A stretch of 64,000 nucleotides of DNA from Cristatella mucedo (GCA_009760855.2 WPIO01000033.1:3325001-3389000), one strand, 5' to 3'. Numbered from the stretch's first letter, positions 1 to 17,100 are shown. The notes: a model not told the origin generated them from the sequence alone. Numbers and translations are program-made.

Positions 1-545
1 TCCCTATCAACCGTCTAATCGATTTCAAGATCCTCTGCCTGGCTTACTAGTCGCTTCACTCGTATTAACCAGCCTACCTATTCGACCTCATTGCTCCTCT
101 AGTATGCTCTCACACCACCTGCGCCTCTGGATCTAGTTATCTTGCCGTCCCTCTCACTAAATTGAAATCTTTTGGTGATCCAAGCCCTCTGCTCTTATGC
201 AGCGAAAGACGGTATCCTCTTACTGCTACCATCACTTCGTGCAATCATCTTGCAGCATTGAAGTCTTATCTGAAGGTGCCTCTGGTCCGGTCCGGTTTAC
301 TTTCGCCTGGGTGAACTTGTCTCTTGTTGTTCCTGCATGCTATGAATGCTTGCTTGGCAGGATTCGGTGCATGCTACTAACCCGAGCTCCCACAAAACGA
401 TGGCTATCAGTGTCTTCATATTTGCTTTAGCATGCTAGTCCAAGCATGATACTTGTGTGTGCTATTGCTTTCTTTATACCGTGCATGTTATAACCCCTGG
501 TTATTGATTCTCTTGCGAGTTGTAAAGCAAGCGATCGCAATAGAG
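1..545 (+). repeat. Old non-LTR retrotransposon 3' fragment
   Basis: The first ~250 bases read, with breaks, like the C-terminal end of a CR1/L2-type reverse transcriptase seen in better copies at 41310 and 37697 (reading 'RLIDFKIL' followed by degraded codons). Bases ~420-545 resemble the 3' UTR of the copy at 20520-20695 (shared 'accgtgcatgt' and 'ttctcttgc.agttgtaaagc'). It has many stops, so it is a dead remnant. Between here and the first NOP14 exon (877) I see only AT-rich intron. Confidence 0.6.
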
Positions 546-876
546 ATAGAAGTTCACATTGAGTGCTATGAAAACGATCAATTCTTATTAATGATTATAT
601 CATATTTGCAAAAACATAGTTCACTCTATATGCTCGAGTGGCTCAGACTGGTCATTAATTATCATGGTCACCACCATTTAGCACTGCAAATAAATAATCT
701 TGCATTAAAAGGTTGCTTTTATGTTACGAAGGCTAACTTTATGTTCTGCATATAATTACAGTATGGTGCAGTAACTGTTAAAAAGAAGTGATGTCGCTGA
801 GCATTACTAATGTTGTGCCGAGTGTTTGGAATTAATATTTGTAACTGTTAATTGCATTGTGTGCATTTTCTTCCAG

Positions 877-4029
<3,153 letters not shown>

Positions 4030-4358
4030 TGAGCCTTCTAGGAATTGGTCAGTGCTTGCGCTGCCGACGCCAGCTAGCTGTGCAGAAGTATAAAGGAGAA
4101 TCGACTTTGACTGATTCTTCCTGTCGTCGAATATCGACATTGGTGGGAGGAGGCCATGCATGCATGCATGCATGCATGCATCGATTCACTGCCTGCCTCA
4201 AGTGTTGGAGCCAGCATGGTCGCCATGCTGCTACTGCTCGCCAGGTGGCACAGGCCTGGTGAGAAAGAGAGGCTCATCGCCCCACAGGAGGTGACGAGTG
4301 CTAGTATACACTCGTGCAGTTGCAGCCGTGCGTGGGTGCAGCCAGCGGCCGATTTCGG
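4030..4358. other. Convergent 3' intergenic spacer (NOP14/TMEM129) with a (CATG)n tract
   Basis: The spacer between two opposing stop codons must hold both 3' UTRs. A short (GCAT)n repeat lies at 4155-4181. No further coding similarity was seen. Confidence 0.7.
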
Positions 4359-7300
4359 CTACGACTCGAGCAGGCACACGTCCACCGCGCAGAACGTTGC
4401 GCGGCACATGGGGCACGGTGCCTTGCCTGCGAGCCACGAGCCGGGTTCGTCCTGCGGCTGCCTGTGCGCAAACCACTTGCCCACACAGTCGACGCACCAC
4501 TGCGGCCGGCAGTAGCACTGGTGGCACTCGCTGGCAGCGTCTGGGGCAGGCTGCTGGCCGCCACCGCATCGCTTCACCAGCTTGACGTTAGCTTCGGCCA
4601 CCATGCAGCCGATGCACTGCTGCTCAACGTCCTGAAAACGATTTAAAAGCAGATAAACCGTACTCGTGTCAGCAGAGCTTCTGCGTGTGGCATCGTCAGC
4701 TCCGTACGCGGACAAGCAGCAGCTGACCGTGAGCGCAAAGTGTGCTGCAAGTGCAAGGCAGCACGAGCGCTCACCGAGTATCCTATTGGAAGGCGGTATT
4801 TGCCGTTCACGTTTACTTGCTCACGAAATACCACCAGGAACAAGTCGGCTAAGGATTGCTGTATAGCGATGCCTTGAACGTTCCTTATGGGAGCTTGAAG
4901 TCGGTCTTTTAGGTCGTTGTAGTCTCGTGCGTTGAGCCTTCGGAAAGGAAGGAAGGGCCAACGTCAGAATCGCCTACTAAAGCTGATGTACACACCCATG
5001 GTCGTCCACACGGACTTGCAAACGAAGTGCTCGCAGGTCGCAGCACGACGTACGGCATCTCCGACTTGGACTTTAGCTAATGATGCGGGCTTGCATTTCC
5101 TACCGTCCTCTAGATGACAAAGGCCACACGCTTTATACTTAACAGTGCTGATTAGGTGTAGTAAGTTGCTCTAAATCTTGACTGGAACATGCTAGGTTAG
5201 ACTTTTAGCTGACGGTTTCTGCTGGTCTGCCACTGTTAACTTCATATTGATCGGCCCTGACAATAGCCTCTTTAAGGTTGCAGGTACGAAAACCTGACGT
5301 GAAGGATATGTTATTTATGCTGGTTAGCAGCAGTCTAGGCATGGAGTCTTGTGGGCTAGCAAGTCTTAAACTGCGAGATTAACTTTGATGAGAGGCAAGG
5401 ATTGGTAGGCTCGAAAGTAGACATCTAGATAGAGCTGGCAACGGAGGGTTACAAGTCTAGTAGTGATGTTGCTTTGGGGATGGATTTCCTGATCTTGTCT
5501 ATCCTGCTTGCTAGAAGCTCAGCTATCTGCTAGTTTAAAGCAAGGTGCTCTGCTGATCTGAGAGTCGTTACACTTAATGTACTTACGTCTGCTGACATTG
5601 TCACAAATTAGGGAAATATGTATGTAAACTGCTTAGAAAGATAGTGAGTTCTCTAAGGGTATCGTACAAATGTATTATTAGTCTCTTTGTGCCTTCCTGG
5701 ACTCACAAATTCGGCAATGTTTCATGCAGCTCCACCTTTGATTTTGTAACAAGGCATTTCCTTGAGTACTGGGTCTGCCACTCTTAAGCCCGGAAAGATA
5801 AATTAACTTTGTAGGCATACTCAAGCTCAACTTTCTAGACCTAGATCCTGCAAATAACAGCCTATTTTACAGTAACAATCAAGATTTTCCTCACACTGAG
5901 CTGCAAAATATGGGCCTATTTTTAAAAATACCGGTGTTATATAGCAGCAAATGGTTTGCTTTGAAAACATAATCCTATAAATGTTTATACCATAGTGAAT
6001 GTTAAAAATTTCGAGGCTTGCTTTATTTAAAACTGGTCTACAAAACAATGTCGCAAACATCTGACTTTTTAACCTTGATAATTGTCATTAAGATTCAGAA
6101 CCCCATTACCTAATTCCTGGCTGGGGTGCTGCCTCTTGACATGTGCCACGGGTGATAAGCAGTCCATTCTGGGGGCTCAAATTATTCTGCCCTATTTTAG
6201 ATATTACAGATCAGTCTACAGAGGTCCTATGACCTGACACATTCATAAAGAACAAAAGTGGGATGTGGAATACATGGATAACCAATTAACAGGTTACACC
6301 ATGCTCACAATACTCTTCTCTGGGGTCAGGCAATAAATAGTCAGTCCACTGCAAGAACCTCTATGAAGGTACCGGTGCTACATGAAAAATAGTCTGCATT
6401 AAAGTAGCGCATTCTTGAAATTGCAAGGCAAAGAATCACGTCCTTTCACATGTCTGCAAAACAGTTTTGCATGCAAGTGGCCTGCTAAGACGTGCCACGA
6501 ACTGCTCTGGTGGCTAAGTACACGAAAGACCATGGATTCCAACATTGAAGGAAGCTCGGGCCCTGCTCCAGCCCGGTAACAAATGGAGCGTAATTCAAAG
6601 CATGTTGCGATCGAAACACAGAAGTACTCCAGTTCCTTGGCACATGCTTTCAGAAGAGTTTGTAGGAATGCTAGACTGTATTGCTGGAATATAAACGGAG
6701 TGCAATAGCTCAAACTAACTCTTAGCTCTTGCAGCTATATGAGTACAACACTCGGGTTGATGCAGTGATATGTGAATATAATTACAGCTGCCACTAATAG
6801 GGGGCCTGGAGGAATGAGTTATTACAGCCAACGACAGCTGGCTACGTACCAAGGGATTCTGGGTTGCAGGGCTGTACAAGAATCTACGAATGGCACGACA
6901 CGAAGCTCGGCTGGTAGCTCAGCAACATACTACCAGCGTGAAAATATAGCAGCATGAATTAAGTGGTAATGTGCTATGCTACACATGCATAATTCTGATC
7001 TTATTAGCAGTGTCATAGGCTTGCAGACATCACTTAAACCACCAAAATAGCTTTTCTATCGCATGTCCAGTAAGAGAGTGTGCTCCTGGTATGAGTCAGA
7101 CAGCAAGCAGCTAGCATACACCGGGCTGGCGTCGATTGCATACCTTATATCGAAAGGTTTGACGGCGGCATTGACGCAAGTCACGCGGATACTCAGGAAC
7201 TGTGCACCGTGAGGTTGGTCGTACACGATGGGCAAGTTCTGGCTAGCGGACAAGGTCAATATAACATCGCTTAGCGGTGCGACGTCTATAGTATAAGTGG

Positions 7301-7920
7301 CTGTATGAACTATCCACGAGTCTGTTATATATATTCGTCGGGAGTAGAGACCTGTGGAGAACTTATCAGGTCGGCGGAATTCGACGTTGACTGACGACGC
7401 GACGGCTCGCCAGCTGCTACCCTGTGTAGCCAGATGCGACAGTTTTGTTGCTATTGGATGGCGGTTCCAATTATCCCTGCTCCAGCGCACAGAAGTATAG
7501 GCCACGACTGCGAAAAGTGCTGCGGCGATAATATCGAAACAAATCCATAATGCGCTCCTGTCCACAAATGAGGCGACGTAAGAATGAGGATCGAAAACAG
7601 CCGGCAGGATCACGTAACCTGTAACCAAGTCAGTATGCTGCAATTGTGGGCACAACCGCACAAGCACCGGGATAAACGCGAAACCAAAAGAGCCAGCTTG
7701 CATTCATTAAAGTCGCACCTAACGGTAGAAACGAATGTAAAACGGCAGTTACTGTAGATCGTCGCACGTGATAGTATATAAAGTTAAGCTCTTCACTGCC
7801 GCACCACCAGTCGAACAAATTCTGGACGGTTAGCCCAGCGGATACCACCTCCTGGGGTGGAGCTATGACACAACAGCAGAAAAATAAGTAAAGGAGTGTG
7901 AAGAGACTAGAAGAAAACAT
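4359..7920 (-). CDS. TMEM129: TMEM129, ER-membrane E3 ubiquitin ligase (RING-C2 type)
   Basis: TMEM129 is a multi-pass ER ubiquitin ligase linked to the Derlin/p97 ER-associated degradation pathway. Exons on the minus strand are 7920-7144 (with an anomaly at 7718-7697), 4937-4775 and 4631-4359, giving about 396 residues against roughly 362 in human. The N-terminus is hydrophobic (first ~20 residues), followed by the family signature 'SAGLTVQNLF'. A second membrane segment 'ICFDIIAAALFAVVAYTS' precedes the conserved 'AVASSVNVEFRR'. The last exon starts at about residue 307 and carries the atypical RING: CxxC (C312, C315), a further Cys after 'VKLVKR', 'CHQCYCRPQWCVDCVGKWF' and 'CPMC'. The 2.2-kb intron 4938-7143 is unusually large next to the others. 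The start was placed at 7920 by homology; an in-frame ATG at 7950 is possible. The reading frame breaks once (see 7697-7718). Confidence 0.93.
4938..7143. other. Large intron of TMEM129, mostly unique AT-rich DNA
   Basis: Contains a ~55-bp LINE family-1 tail remnant at about 5630-5685 (+) with 'agttctctaagggta' and 'attattag'. Otherwise no coding or repeat structure was recognised. Several short open frames here have no homology I recognise. Confidence 0.6.
7697..7718 (-). other. Frame discontinuity in TMEM129: 22-nt candidate intron or 1-base indel
   Basis: Upstream codons end '...LHSFLPL' in one frame and downstream codons resume '...GSFGFAFIPV' in another; both sides match TMEM129. Removing exactly 22 nt that begin GTGCGA and end GCAAG restores the frame (...Leu-Ala-Gly-Ser...). 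A single-base deletion in the 'caagctgg' stretch at about 7700 would also do so. Twenty-two nucleotides is below the usual minimum for spliceosomal introns, so an assembly error or true frameshift is at least as likely. Confidence 0.6.
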
Positions 7921-8108
7921 GTTACATTGCGGAGACTGCAGAACCCCCACAGCTTCCTGAGGCTCTTGTGTGCGGGAGGGGCAACTGTGTTGCGGCTAGA
8001 AACATCCTGGGCAACTTGTTTACGGGAGGTTCAAAGAGTATGGCGAAGGGTACTTGCGCCCACTTTGCCCTCCCGTGATCGCTGCTGAAGGCTCGGCAGC
8101 GCAATACA
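7921..8108. promoter_or_regulatory. Bidirectional promoter region, TMEM129/CHMP7
   Basis: Only 188 bp separate the two divergent start codons, so both 5' UTRs and core promoters must be here or overlap. No TATA box is evident. The stretch is richer in G+C than flanking introns ('ctcccgtgatcgctgctgaa'). The promoter role is inferred from geometry. Confidence 0.5.
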
Positions 8109-11100
8109 ATGTCAGACGATAGCGATATTAAAAAGTATTGGCTAGACGACGAGCGTATGAATGTTTTCTTCCAACCATTTAGAGAAAGATTGGCCAACCC
8201 TCAATCGTGGGATTCCAAAATGAATTTCTGGCTCCGTTTCATACCCGAGTTCTGCGCCAACAACAACCTGCTGATGTTTGATATTAAAGTACTTCGGGAG
8301 AAGTTTAGACGAAAAGATAAGCTCCCGTCGTGCTTGAATACAGTCCTTGTGGAGATGAATAGGTAATTATTCCCCGCGAATAGACCAGAGCTGGTGGTAA
8401 TCATCGTGCTGTTTTTACTACGAGCTGCTTAGGGTAATCGATGCTATCGGCATTTCGTGCATTTTTCCTGTTAACTACGTTGCTTTTGGAAAATCATCTG
8501 GGTTTACATAGATTGTTATGCTTACTCTTTTCTATGCATGGATTTCTATGACTGACTTTGCCGTTTGCGTGCACTCCCACTGGTGCTCAATTGTCAGGCA
8601 GGATACCCCAATAGCTTCCGAGACTTCGCTGGTTGCTGTTATAGCTCATTTGAAGGACAGCAGAAAATTGTGAACCAATAAGAATTGTTTATTGCCAATC
8701 ATAACCGTTTTGCTTTCTGATGTTACGTAACTACTAGAATTGTATACGATTGGCCTTTTGACTAAGAGTAAATGGTCGATCTCGGCCGCGCGATCGCGCT
8801 ACAAAACAAGGCTATTTCTTGCGGGAGTCACTTTAAAATTATGGTATAAAACCTATTTCTTTGACGCTCTCTCTGATTGACTGTCTGTTCAGCAGTCTAT
8901 TCTCAGAGCATCTTTCCTACTGCTCCCCTGTTGCAGGAGTCATTACTCCTAACATCCATCGGCTTGTTTTTCCTTTTTGCCTAGAACCCTACCTCAAGTG
9001 GATCAGTAGCTAACAGAGACTAATAGCTATGACTTGCACAAATGCTTAACTTTATTGCATGGTTATTGCAAATCAATTGCGAACTAGTGACCTCGTCATA
9101 ATAATATGAACACTGCATGAAGCACAGTAAATTTATTAGGGAGCACCTTTTGCATTATCTCACAAGAAACATTTGTTTTAGCATCGCACGTTATGATCTT
9201 GAGCATGCCTTAGTCAAAATATCCTTTGCTTAATACAGTATTGTACCACTCCATGAGGTATTCTCAGTTGTCCTTATTATTTGTCTGTGCTGTCTGTGTA
9301 ACTCATCTGTACCACGTTGATATTACACGTATAGTGTATGCCATGTATCAGTTTCCAAACGGGAGAGATTTCATGGCAGATGTGTTACCATGCAAGGCAC
9401 ATCAGCTTTGCAACCCTGTAAGGTGCAGCCAAGGTTACCACAGATAGTCCTGTGCACTGTCATGGCGACTCCTCGTGTCTCCTTATATAGGCTGCTCACT
9501 GACAAGTGACACAGCATCCCTACAGCTGCACATCCATGTAAAAGCCTTTTTTTAGGTTAACCGGCTGGGATGATTGAAGGGTGTAGCCTGAACCATAAGG
9601 ATCTTATTCGACCGGTGGCACTTGTGTAAGAAGTGCCTTTCTGAAAACATATTTCAGCCTGACCAAACGAAAGCAACGCCTAAGTACCAGTGATATCTAA
9701 GTGAAGATGATAACTGCGATGATCAAGCCTACTGAAAAAAAAAATACTGTACTTAGATCAAGTTTGATTTACTTAGCGTTCATTCAAGTGATCATCGATT
9801 CGCTATAATAATAATCATAATGGTACATTTTTATAGCTGTCAGAGAACTCGATCTCTTTCTAGGCACTTTACATTTGCTGTAAAGGAAGCGTGATCGAAT
9901 GGTTTAACAGTAGAATGCTCAATGAATAACACGTGATTTTATTACTGTGCCACATTGGCACACAAATTAGCAGGTGTTTTTTAAATGATCAACCCGACCT
10001 TGAACAAGGTTACCATATTCGCACCACAAGCAGCTTAGGCTTTGAGTGCACTATAGAAAACTGTCCAGCTTAACACCCCCTGAGTCCTTGTGCCTTAGAG
10101 TTGCTGACTGAGATACAATACGTTACTACTTAAGTCATGTAGTATGCTGGAATCTCTCAATAGGAATAATAAGACATTTGAATAGTACTCTAAGAGAACT
10201 AAATCTCTTTCCAGGCACTTTATATTTATTTTATATTTACTGGAAAGTAAACATATCAATTGGTTAGGGACACATTGCAGTGTCGGTAGGCATAAGCAGA
10301 CAAAGAACACCTAATGCAGATGCAGCAAATGCTGTGCGGAACAGGTTTTTAGCTTCTTTTATAAGATTGAGATACCTTGGTGCTTGTTATGTCGGCAGCT
10401 CTGTGGTAGAAGTAGCATGCTGGGCGTTGTAGGCGTGGTATAGTAACCACCCCTGAGAAATTTATAACTGCATCGAAAGAATCTTGGGTGTCATGGGGAG
10501 TCCAAACATTTGTTTCAAAGCCGGCTGGCTGGATATGGGCCAAAACTGTTGGCCCGTGGGAGCAGCTACCCGATGATGGACTGGTCGTTCTTATAGACCT
10601 CGTAAAGGTAAATGGCAAAGATTTGTACCGTCGTATATTAGCTGTTGCTCTGTCTCTATCCCTCACGCTGTTCCCTGGTTGCTGCGGCTTAAGTGTTCAT
10701 TTGTTTGGGACCTGCTGTGCATGTTAAATGGCTTTACTCTCATTCTATCACACATGGTCTCAGTCTGACACTAGTGGGTCTCTATTCACCCCATCGGTAA
10801 GAATATGGTCTCCTGTTGTTTTTTAAATTCAATTTATGATTGTTAAGTAAGTTAATTAGTTTCTTAGAAGATTAGAAGCACTATGCTACTGTTTTTGAAG
10901 GGCGTCAGAAAGTTCGTCAGATGCCTTGCTATGGCCCAGTGTCACCACGGATCTGTTTTAGATATGGATCGAGGAATTGTAATATATCGTGCCAAATTGA
11001 AACCCGTGGGGACGTCGGGACACTGTTGCACTGGAGCTTTAGGCGAGGGTATGAGGAGGCTAGGGTGTACGGCTAGTAGAGAATGCAGTGCCCTTTCACA

Positions 11101-14100
11101 AAGAGCTGAGAGACGCCCCTGAATAGGGAAAGCCTGTCTGGAGCATGGGAAAGTCTTTCTTCTGAGGTATGATTTAAATTTAGATCTAGATCTACCTTGG
11201 CTATTCATTTTTTCGTGCAACAGAGCGCTCAGGCAGTGGCAGACGAGCACAGTGGCTGGCAACTGGCCGGAGCCAGTTGAAGTGACTGATCTTGTGTGCT
11301 TCTATTCAGATAGCGTGAATTGCATCTTGGTCTGAGTGTCGAGGCTCGAGTGCCTGCGGTGTGCATGCTCATGACCCGACAGTACCAATCTCAACACCTG
11401 ACCCGTGTAGCCGCCATCGTTCGACTGTTACTATTAATCCTAAGGAAAAAGGATTTTGAGTTCTTCCACTTGCTTAGGGTTTTAGGCCACCTCTGCCACT
11501 GGTCTGGGCTTTTAAGCTTCTTGAGTAGCCGATTTAGACTTCCTTCAGGAATGAAGTTGATAGCTTAATTTGTGAATTTGTGTAAATGCAAATAATTTTG
11601 CTCACCCAGTTGCAGCATCCTGCTACCACTGCTTCCAGATAAAGAGGGTCCTCTGATCTTTATACTCCTAGGGAATGAAGAAATTGTTTTACTTCACACT
11701 ATTCGATTGCTTACTCTCTCATTGAACTAAGAAGGAGAACTAGTATTCTGCTTTTACTGCACTGCTGTTTACATGATATTAACATGGCTCGATTGGCCTG
11801 CTGTTATGTCAGGATGTGCACTGGCAGCACCAAATGTCAATAGTGGAGCAGCTTGACCCCTTTTATAGCATTTTTTCCGAGTTCTGACATCAAATTTAAA
11901 GCACTGCCGAAGTAGCCTGCTTGCCTTTGGTATTTGCTGGTTTCTTTATTTATGCCTTTCGCATTCTCTGGTACTTCGTAGCCTGAAGCTGCAGTGCTCT
12001 TTCTGTTTGCTGCAGACTCCCTGTCGACTTACTGTTGTGTAGCAGTGAATGAGTTGGTATGCATCTGGTCTTTCCAGAACCGTGCTTCAAGTCTCATCGA
12101 GAGAGTGCATAAACAAGCTAGTCATCCCTTGTTTGATTATGTACTGAAGTTGTCAGAGTTAAAGGCGCTGTGTCACGACCTGACTGGAGATTCCGACGAC
12201 AGTTTCCGGCTGGTGCTCAGATACCTCGAAAGCAAGCGCATGGTCCTGGTCATTAAGAACCACGGCCGTGAAGACGTAAGTGTGCTTTTGATGTGAGGCC
12301 TTATATCGTGGATAGTCTGACGTCGTCTTATAGCATTCCTCTTTTAATTACTACAGCCTGGTAATAAGCTGGGTGAGTTCTTTATAACTTATACTATAGC
12401 AGGCTATCACATTGACCGGATGACATTTCCTCGGGGGCATGCGATTTTTCTACTGCAGCACTAGTGCAGGTCAGAGCAGGGATGAATTTTTACAAGCAGT
12501 GCAGTGCCTACCTTCGTATACACTCTGCCCCATTTATCCCTAGTAGATGCAGAATAATGTATGCTCTGTTCAGTAGATGTCGACCTCACTGGCTTATGGT
12601 ACACTGCCACAGAACCTTTTTTGTGCTGAACCGGTTGGAGATCATCGGCACGACTTTCTTCACAGCACCTTGCCCCGCGGTACTTCATGCGGCAGACACA
12701 CTTATTAGTCGCATTCGTGTGGTTACCTGCAGCCACAACATGTTTGTTCGTGAAGCAGTGCTCTCGTTGCCCGAGACAGCCTTGAGCTCTGTCGAAGCTG
12801 CTGTTCTTTGCTTGCACTGTTTTCCATCGATGTGGATACCTCATCAGAGAGATGCTAGTATACTGTGACCAGTATGCTTGGTTTGTGCTTGAAATCAAGG
12901 CGTGGTCGGCAGGATGGTGTCGATTATACTATCGAATCGCTTAATAATTAAAAGCAGAGCTCACTTGTAATATGTTAGCTTCTGAAGTATTTGATACCAT
13001 GGACGACTATTATGCATGCAGAAGTGAAAAATAAAGTCGGGCATGAACATCATTGTTCGTAAGCTCTTTAAGATTTGTGGTGCTCATCATCCTATCCTCC
13101 CTTCTTTGCATTCGTATTTTCCACTCGATGCTTATCGTATCGGTCTTCTGACTCATCGTGTTGCTGAGTAGAAGGTGGCTCTTTGCCAGTAGCCACGCGG
13201 TGTATATTTTTCTTTACATCGCCGAGTTCACCATTTAATGTTCCGATGAGGTGGCCCGACGTGGGTATTCTTAGTGTATGCTGACTGAATTTTTAGAACC
13301 TGCCTGCAATTCAAGCTCTCCAAGAATGCAATTTAGCTATTCATGCTAATGGATTGCAAACCCACCCACCCCCATAGATGGCTATAGTCTATATCATTTC
13401 TTTGCCAGGCGTTTGAGCTTCGGCAAGCCTATAGAGTACCTGCTTGGCTGTTGCACGTGCCCTTCCTTCCCCAGCCAGGTATCCAGCTTACAGTCAATGT
13501 ACTCTAGCCCAGTCTTGGCGTTTACGTGTCGATTTCTGTCCTTCACCACACGTCGGGATTTACCAAGCTTTGCTGAGTACTTCACCGGAACCACGAGGTA
13601 GGACCAAGTCTGGCAATTGCTCATAAAGTGGACCATGATTTTTCTTTAGTCGGCAAGTCGATGCCAGCCGACCAATCTCAATTGATGCGTCTGGCCTAGG
13701 CTTAGACGGCAGCTCAGTCGGGCTTCTTTCCGATCACGACAGGCTGTCAGCACTACATTTAAAGAAGTATATGCAATTTTCATCGAATCTTGTTTGCATT
13801 TTACTTTCCTTATGGTGGTTTGTCTTCATACGAGCAATCGAAGCGACTACTAGAGATGCGAACTTGCTCTTGGCAAGATACGACACGTGGAAGGCCATTG
13901 TTAGCTGCCTTCCTGTCACTCTCTACCCTAATTTAAAGCAAAGTTGCCATGAAGCGCACGACCAGGTCTTAGGTGGTGACCGATTGACCATCAGAAATCG
14001 TCATGCTGACTAGTTATTGCGTTGGGAAATATGCCACCTCTTAATTCGCCGGTCAATCCACAGACACCCCTCGCTGCCTGCCTCCAAATCTTCGGCAAGA

Positions 14101-17100
14101 ACTGCCAAAGGTGCACAGCTGTTCATACGTGGTCTGGCATGCATGGATGCCACACTACACTGACCGTTGTTCCTTCAAATGGCTGCATTTGTGGCCAGAT
14201 CTGTTTCTGACACACTGTCTTGCCATTGTTACAGGTCAGTGCAGTTTGTCGTGGTGTCAACTTTGCCTTGCTAATACGGCTTCGTTTGTAGCAATGTGAA
14301 ATCTGCTGTGGGCACATATATATATGCTACGGAGTAAATATGCTTTTAGTTATCTTTTCCATTTCGAGTTTCTCTCCAATACCGTAATGCTAAGACCTAA
14401 ACTCTAAGCAAAATACTTATAACTCAAAAATAATACGAAATCTAACCTTTAAACCATTAGCCATAAAAGCCAAAACATACAGCCATTAAATACTAAACCC
14501 AAAATCCTAAACCCAAAGCTAAAAAGACAACGTTGTTTAATGTAGATGTAAACATAAGCAGGCGACCATGTTGAACAGCCTGCTATGAGCACTGTGCACA
14601 TAGCAGATCTGGCATTGCTATATGAACAAACTGCCATATTAGCTGCTCTGCCTGCAGTTCTGACTCACCTTGCCTGTGTCAGCATATTGCTGTGCTTGCT
14701 TGCTTGCATGCATGCTGTTGTTTGTGAAGCAAGTGTATACAAAGGCAACACCGGCTCCCTCACCTGCTCGGTATCACCTTGTGCACGTCGTCCATGCATT
14801 CTCAACCGTTTGACCTTTACAGCTGGTGAAATTTGCCCACCAGCCTACAGCAGTTGTGCTTCCTCTAAACGACAATGAGAAACGAGTGCTTCAGTAAGTA
14901 AGCTGCATACTCGGCTTTGGCAAGAATCCTTTCATTGCTATCGCTTGTGATACTGGTTGGATCTCTGTGATCGTGGTGAAACGTAGGCACCAAAAGTATT
15001 CTTGATATTACTGGAGAAAGTATTGACGCTTCCTGTAGATTGAAAGACATGGAAGCTAATCTGGAGAAAGAGATCACCATCCTCACACAAAAGATAGAAA
15101 GGTACCGCTTGAGCAACTGCTGCAGTAGCTACAGGGAGATTGTTGGGTTTTTTCTAGCAGTACATTGCAACGTTTGAAGTCGTATCCCAGCAGCGACTTG
15201 TCGCAGATGTCTTGTCTGTGGTCAGATGTAATTGCTACAGTCCTCCTACTAGGGTACCCGTAGGTTTGTATGCTGATTGCCTTGAGCTCGACAGCTAGAT
15301 AGTGGATTGTTGACATTTAATCATGAAGGACTAGATGCCACAGAGAACCATTTTTGTAGCTCCCTACAGCCTGGGCAGACCACTTAGCCCGAGCCATTAC
15401 TGACGCAATACCAACTGTTGCTGCTTAAGTACACTTTAGCTAGCAGTTGGTTGTCAGATAGCTACTGTACATAATGAAGACCAAATTGTATATCGCTCTC
15501 TGCATTGGTGCATTTTCCTTACAAATTGTTAAAAGAGGATCGGCCCCCTGCAAGTTCCCCATTATTTTTTTGCCTCTATACTATCCTTGGTAGCAGCATT
15601 ATGGTCTTTATGTCCTGGTGGAAGCACTTGCCTTGTTTGTCCAAATATGCACCCATGGTGTGCTTGAGGTTATCAAGATGAGCATCGAGGATATGGACTG
15701 TGAGGGACATCTTTTCTGGCAAATCTGAAGTGCCTAGAAAGAGATTTACTTCTATTAGGGCAGTATATAAATGTTTTATCATTCAAAGAGATTTACTTCT
15801 ATTAGGGCAGTATATAAATGTTTTATCATTCTTATTGTCTTATATCACTTATATAGCTTACTGCTAGAATCACGACCAGCTCTGGTGCCGTTCTTGGATT
15901 GAGATAGCTTAGAAAGCCCGTCCTACTGCGATGCAGTAGTGCAATGCCACTCTCCTTAGTAGGAGCTTCTTGAAGACTTGATTGCACTCCAGGATCTTCT
16001 TTATCTGTGACCGGTGGAGCCGCCGGCTTTGAGATTTCTCCTAGTCAACTTGGAGAATAAGTCTTGAAGTTACTTTAAGTATGCCGATTCGGTATCTAGA
16101 GTGTCTGTATATGAAATTGCTTCGTAAGACCCTATGTGCTGTGCCGTGGTTGCTTCAGCACCGTCGTTGGAGTGAGTGGGGTCCACCGATGACTCGTGCC
16201 TTACGTGTTGTCCCTTCCCACAGTGAACTCAATCTGATGTTACCAGGTCCTGCCTGTGGTGGTGCATCGTGATGTCTTCGCTGTCCAAAAGGTAAAGATT
16301 ATAGGGAAACTTGATAAAATCGAGTTGGAGACTCGTTAGCAATGAAGCCTATTTGGATGTTTCCGATATACACAAATAATATGAAAATATAATTCATTTG
16401 TATAGCATAATAAGAGAACGTACTCTCTATTCAGGCGCTTCACATTTGCCACGGGGCTCGAGCCCACAACCTCGGTCATCCACTGCATTCACCTTGATCT
16501 TGGTTGGGGCAAACACCTTAACCACTGGCCCAAACCAGCATGGCAGATGACCTATTAGCCAAACTTCTCATACATTAGATTAAGGAATCCAGAAAGGCCT
16601 CTTTGAGGTAAATGGAAAAACCCGGGAGAAAAGACAGGATCGTTTTCCCATTATGGAGCTGCATGGCTTTGAAGCTTCGGAATTAGCTGTCAATGAAGAG
16701 ACGTGGCTCATTCTGGTTACAGGCGATTCCTGTTTTGAAATCCTAGATGACGTCCTTGCTGTATTAATCATGGTGGCTCTAGCAAGGTGTTAACACAGTT
16801 GTAATTCTCTTATAGTGAGTCCGGGAAGAGACGGTTCAGTCTCCATTATGGGGTAGTATGTCTTTGAGGTGGCTATCAATGAAGAGGTGCCACTCATATT
16901 TTGATTACATGTGATTTCATTTGCCTTGAGCATTAGTTGAGCATTAGACTAGTTACATTGTATAAATTTGTTTGGTAAATAGTATGGGAAAGGCTCGTTG
17001 AGCCTCTCCTGTGTGCGACTTGCACACGTTTTCACCCAAGAAGCTTCACTTGCCTTGGCATCAAAAGCTTAAAAAGGTCAGCTGATTTAACAGCCTCGGT

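Larger units (their letters stand above)
8363..10432. other. CHMP7 intron 1 with two LINE 3' fragments
   Basis: Apart from the two minus-strand LINE tails listed separately (9806-9955, 10160-10370), this is unique AT-rich sequence with no coding signal I can support. Confidence 0.6.

Noticed and set aside
12461-12898. 134- and 145-codon frames on opposite strands in CHMP7 intron 3
   Set aside because: They overlap each other antisense, have no recognisable domain, and lie inside a confidently spliced intron.
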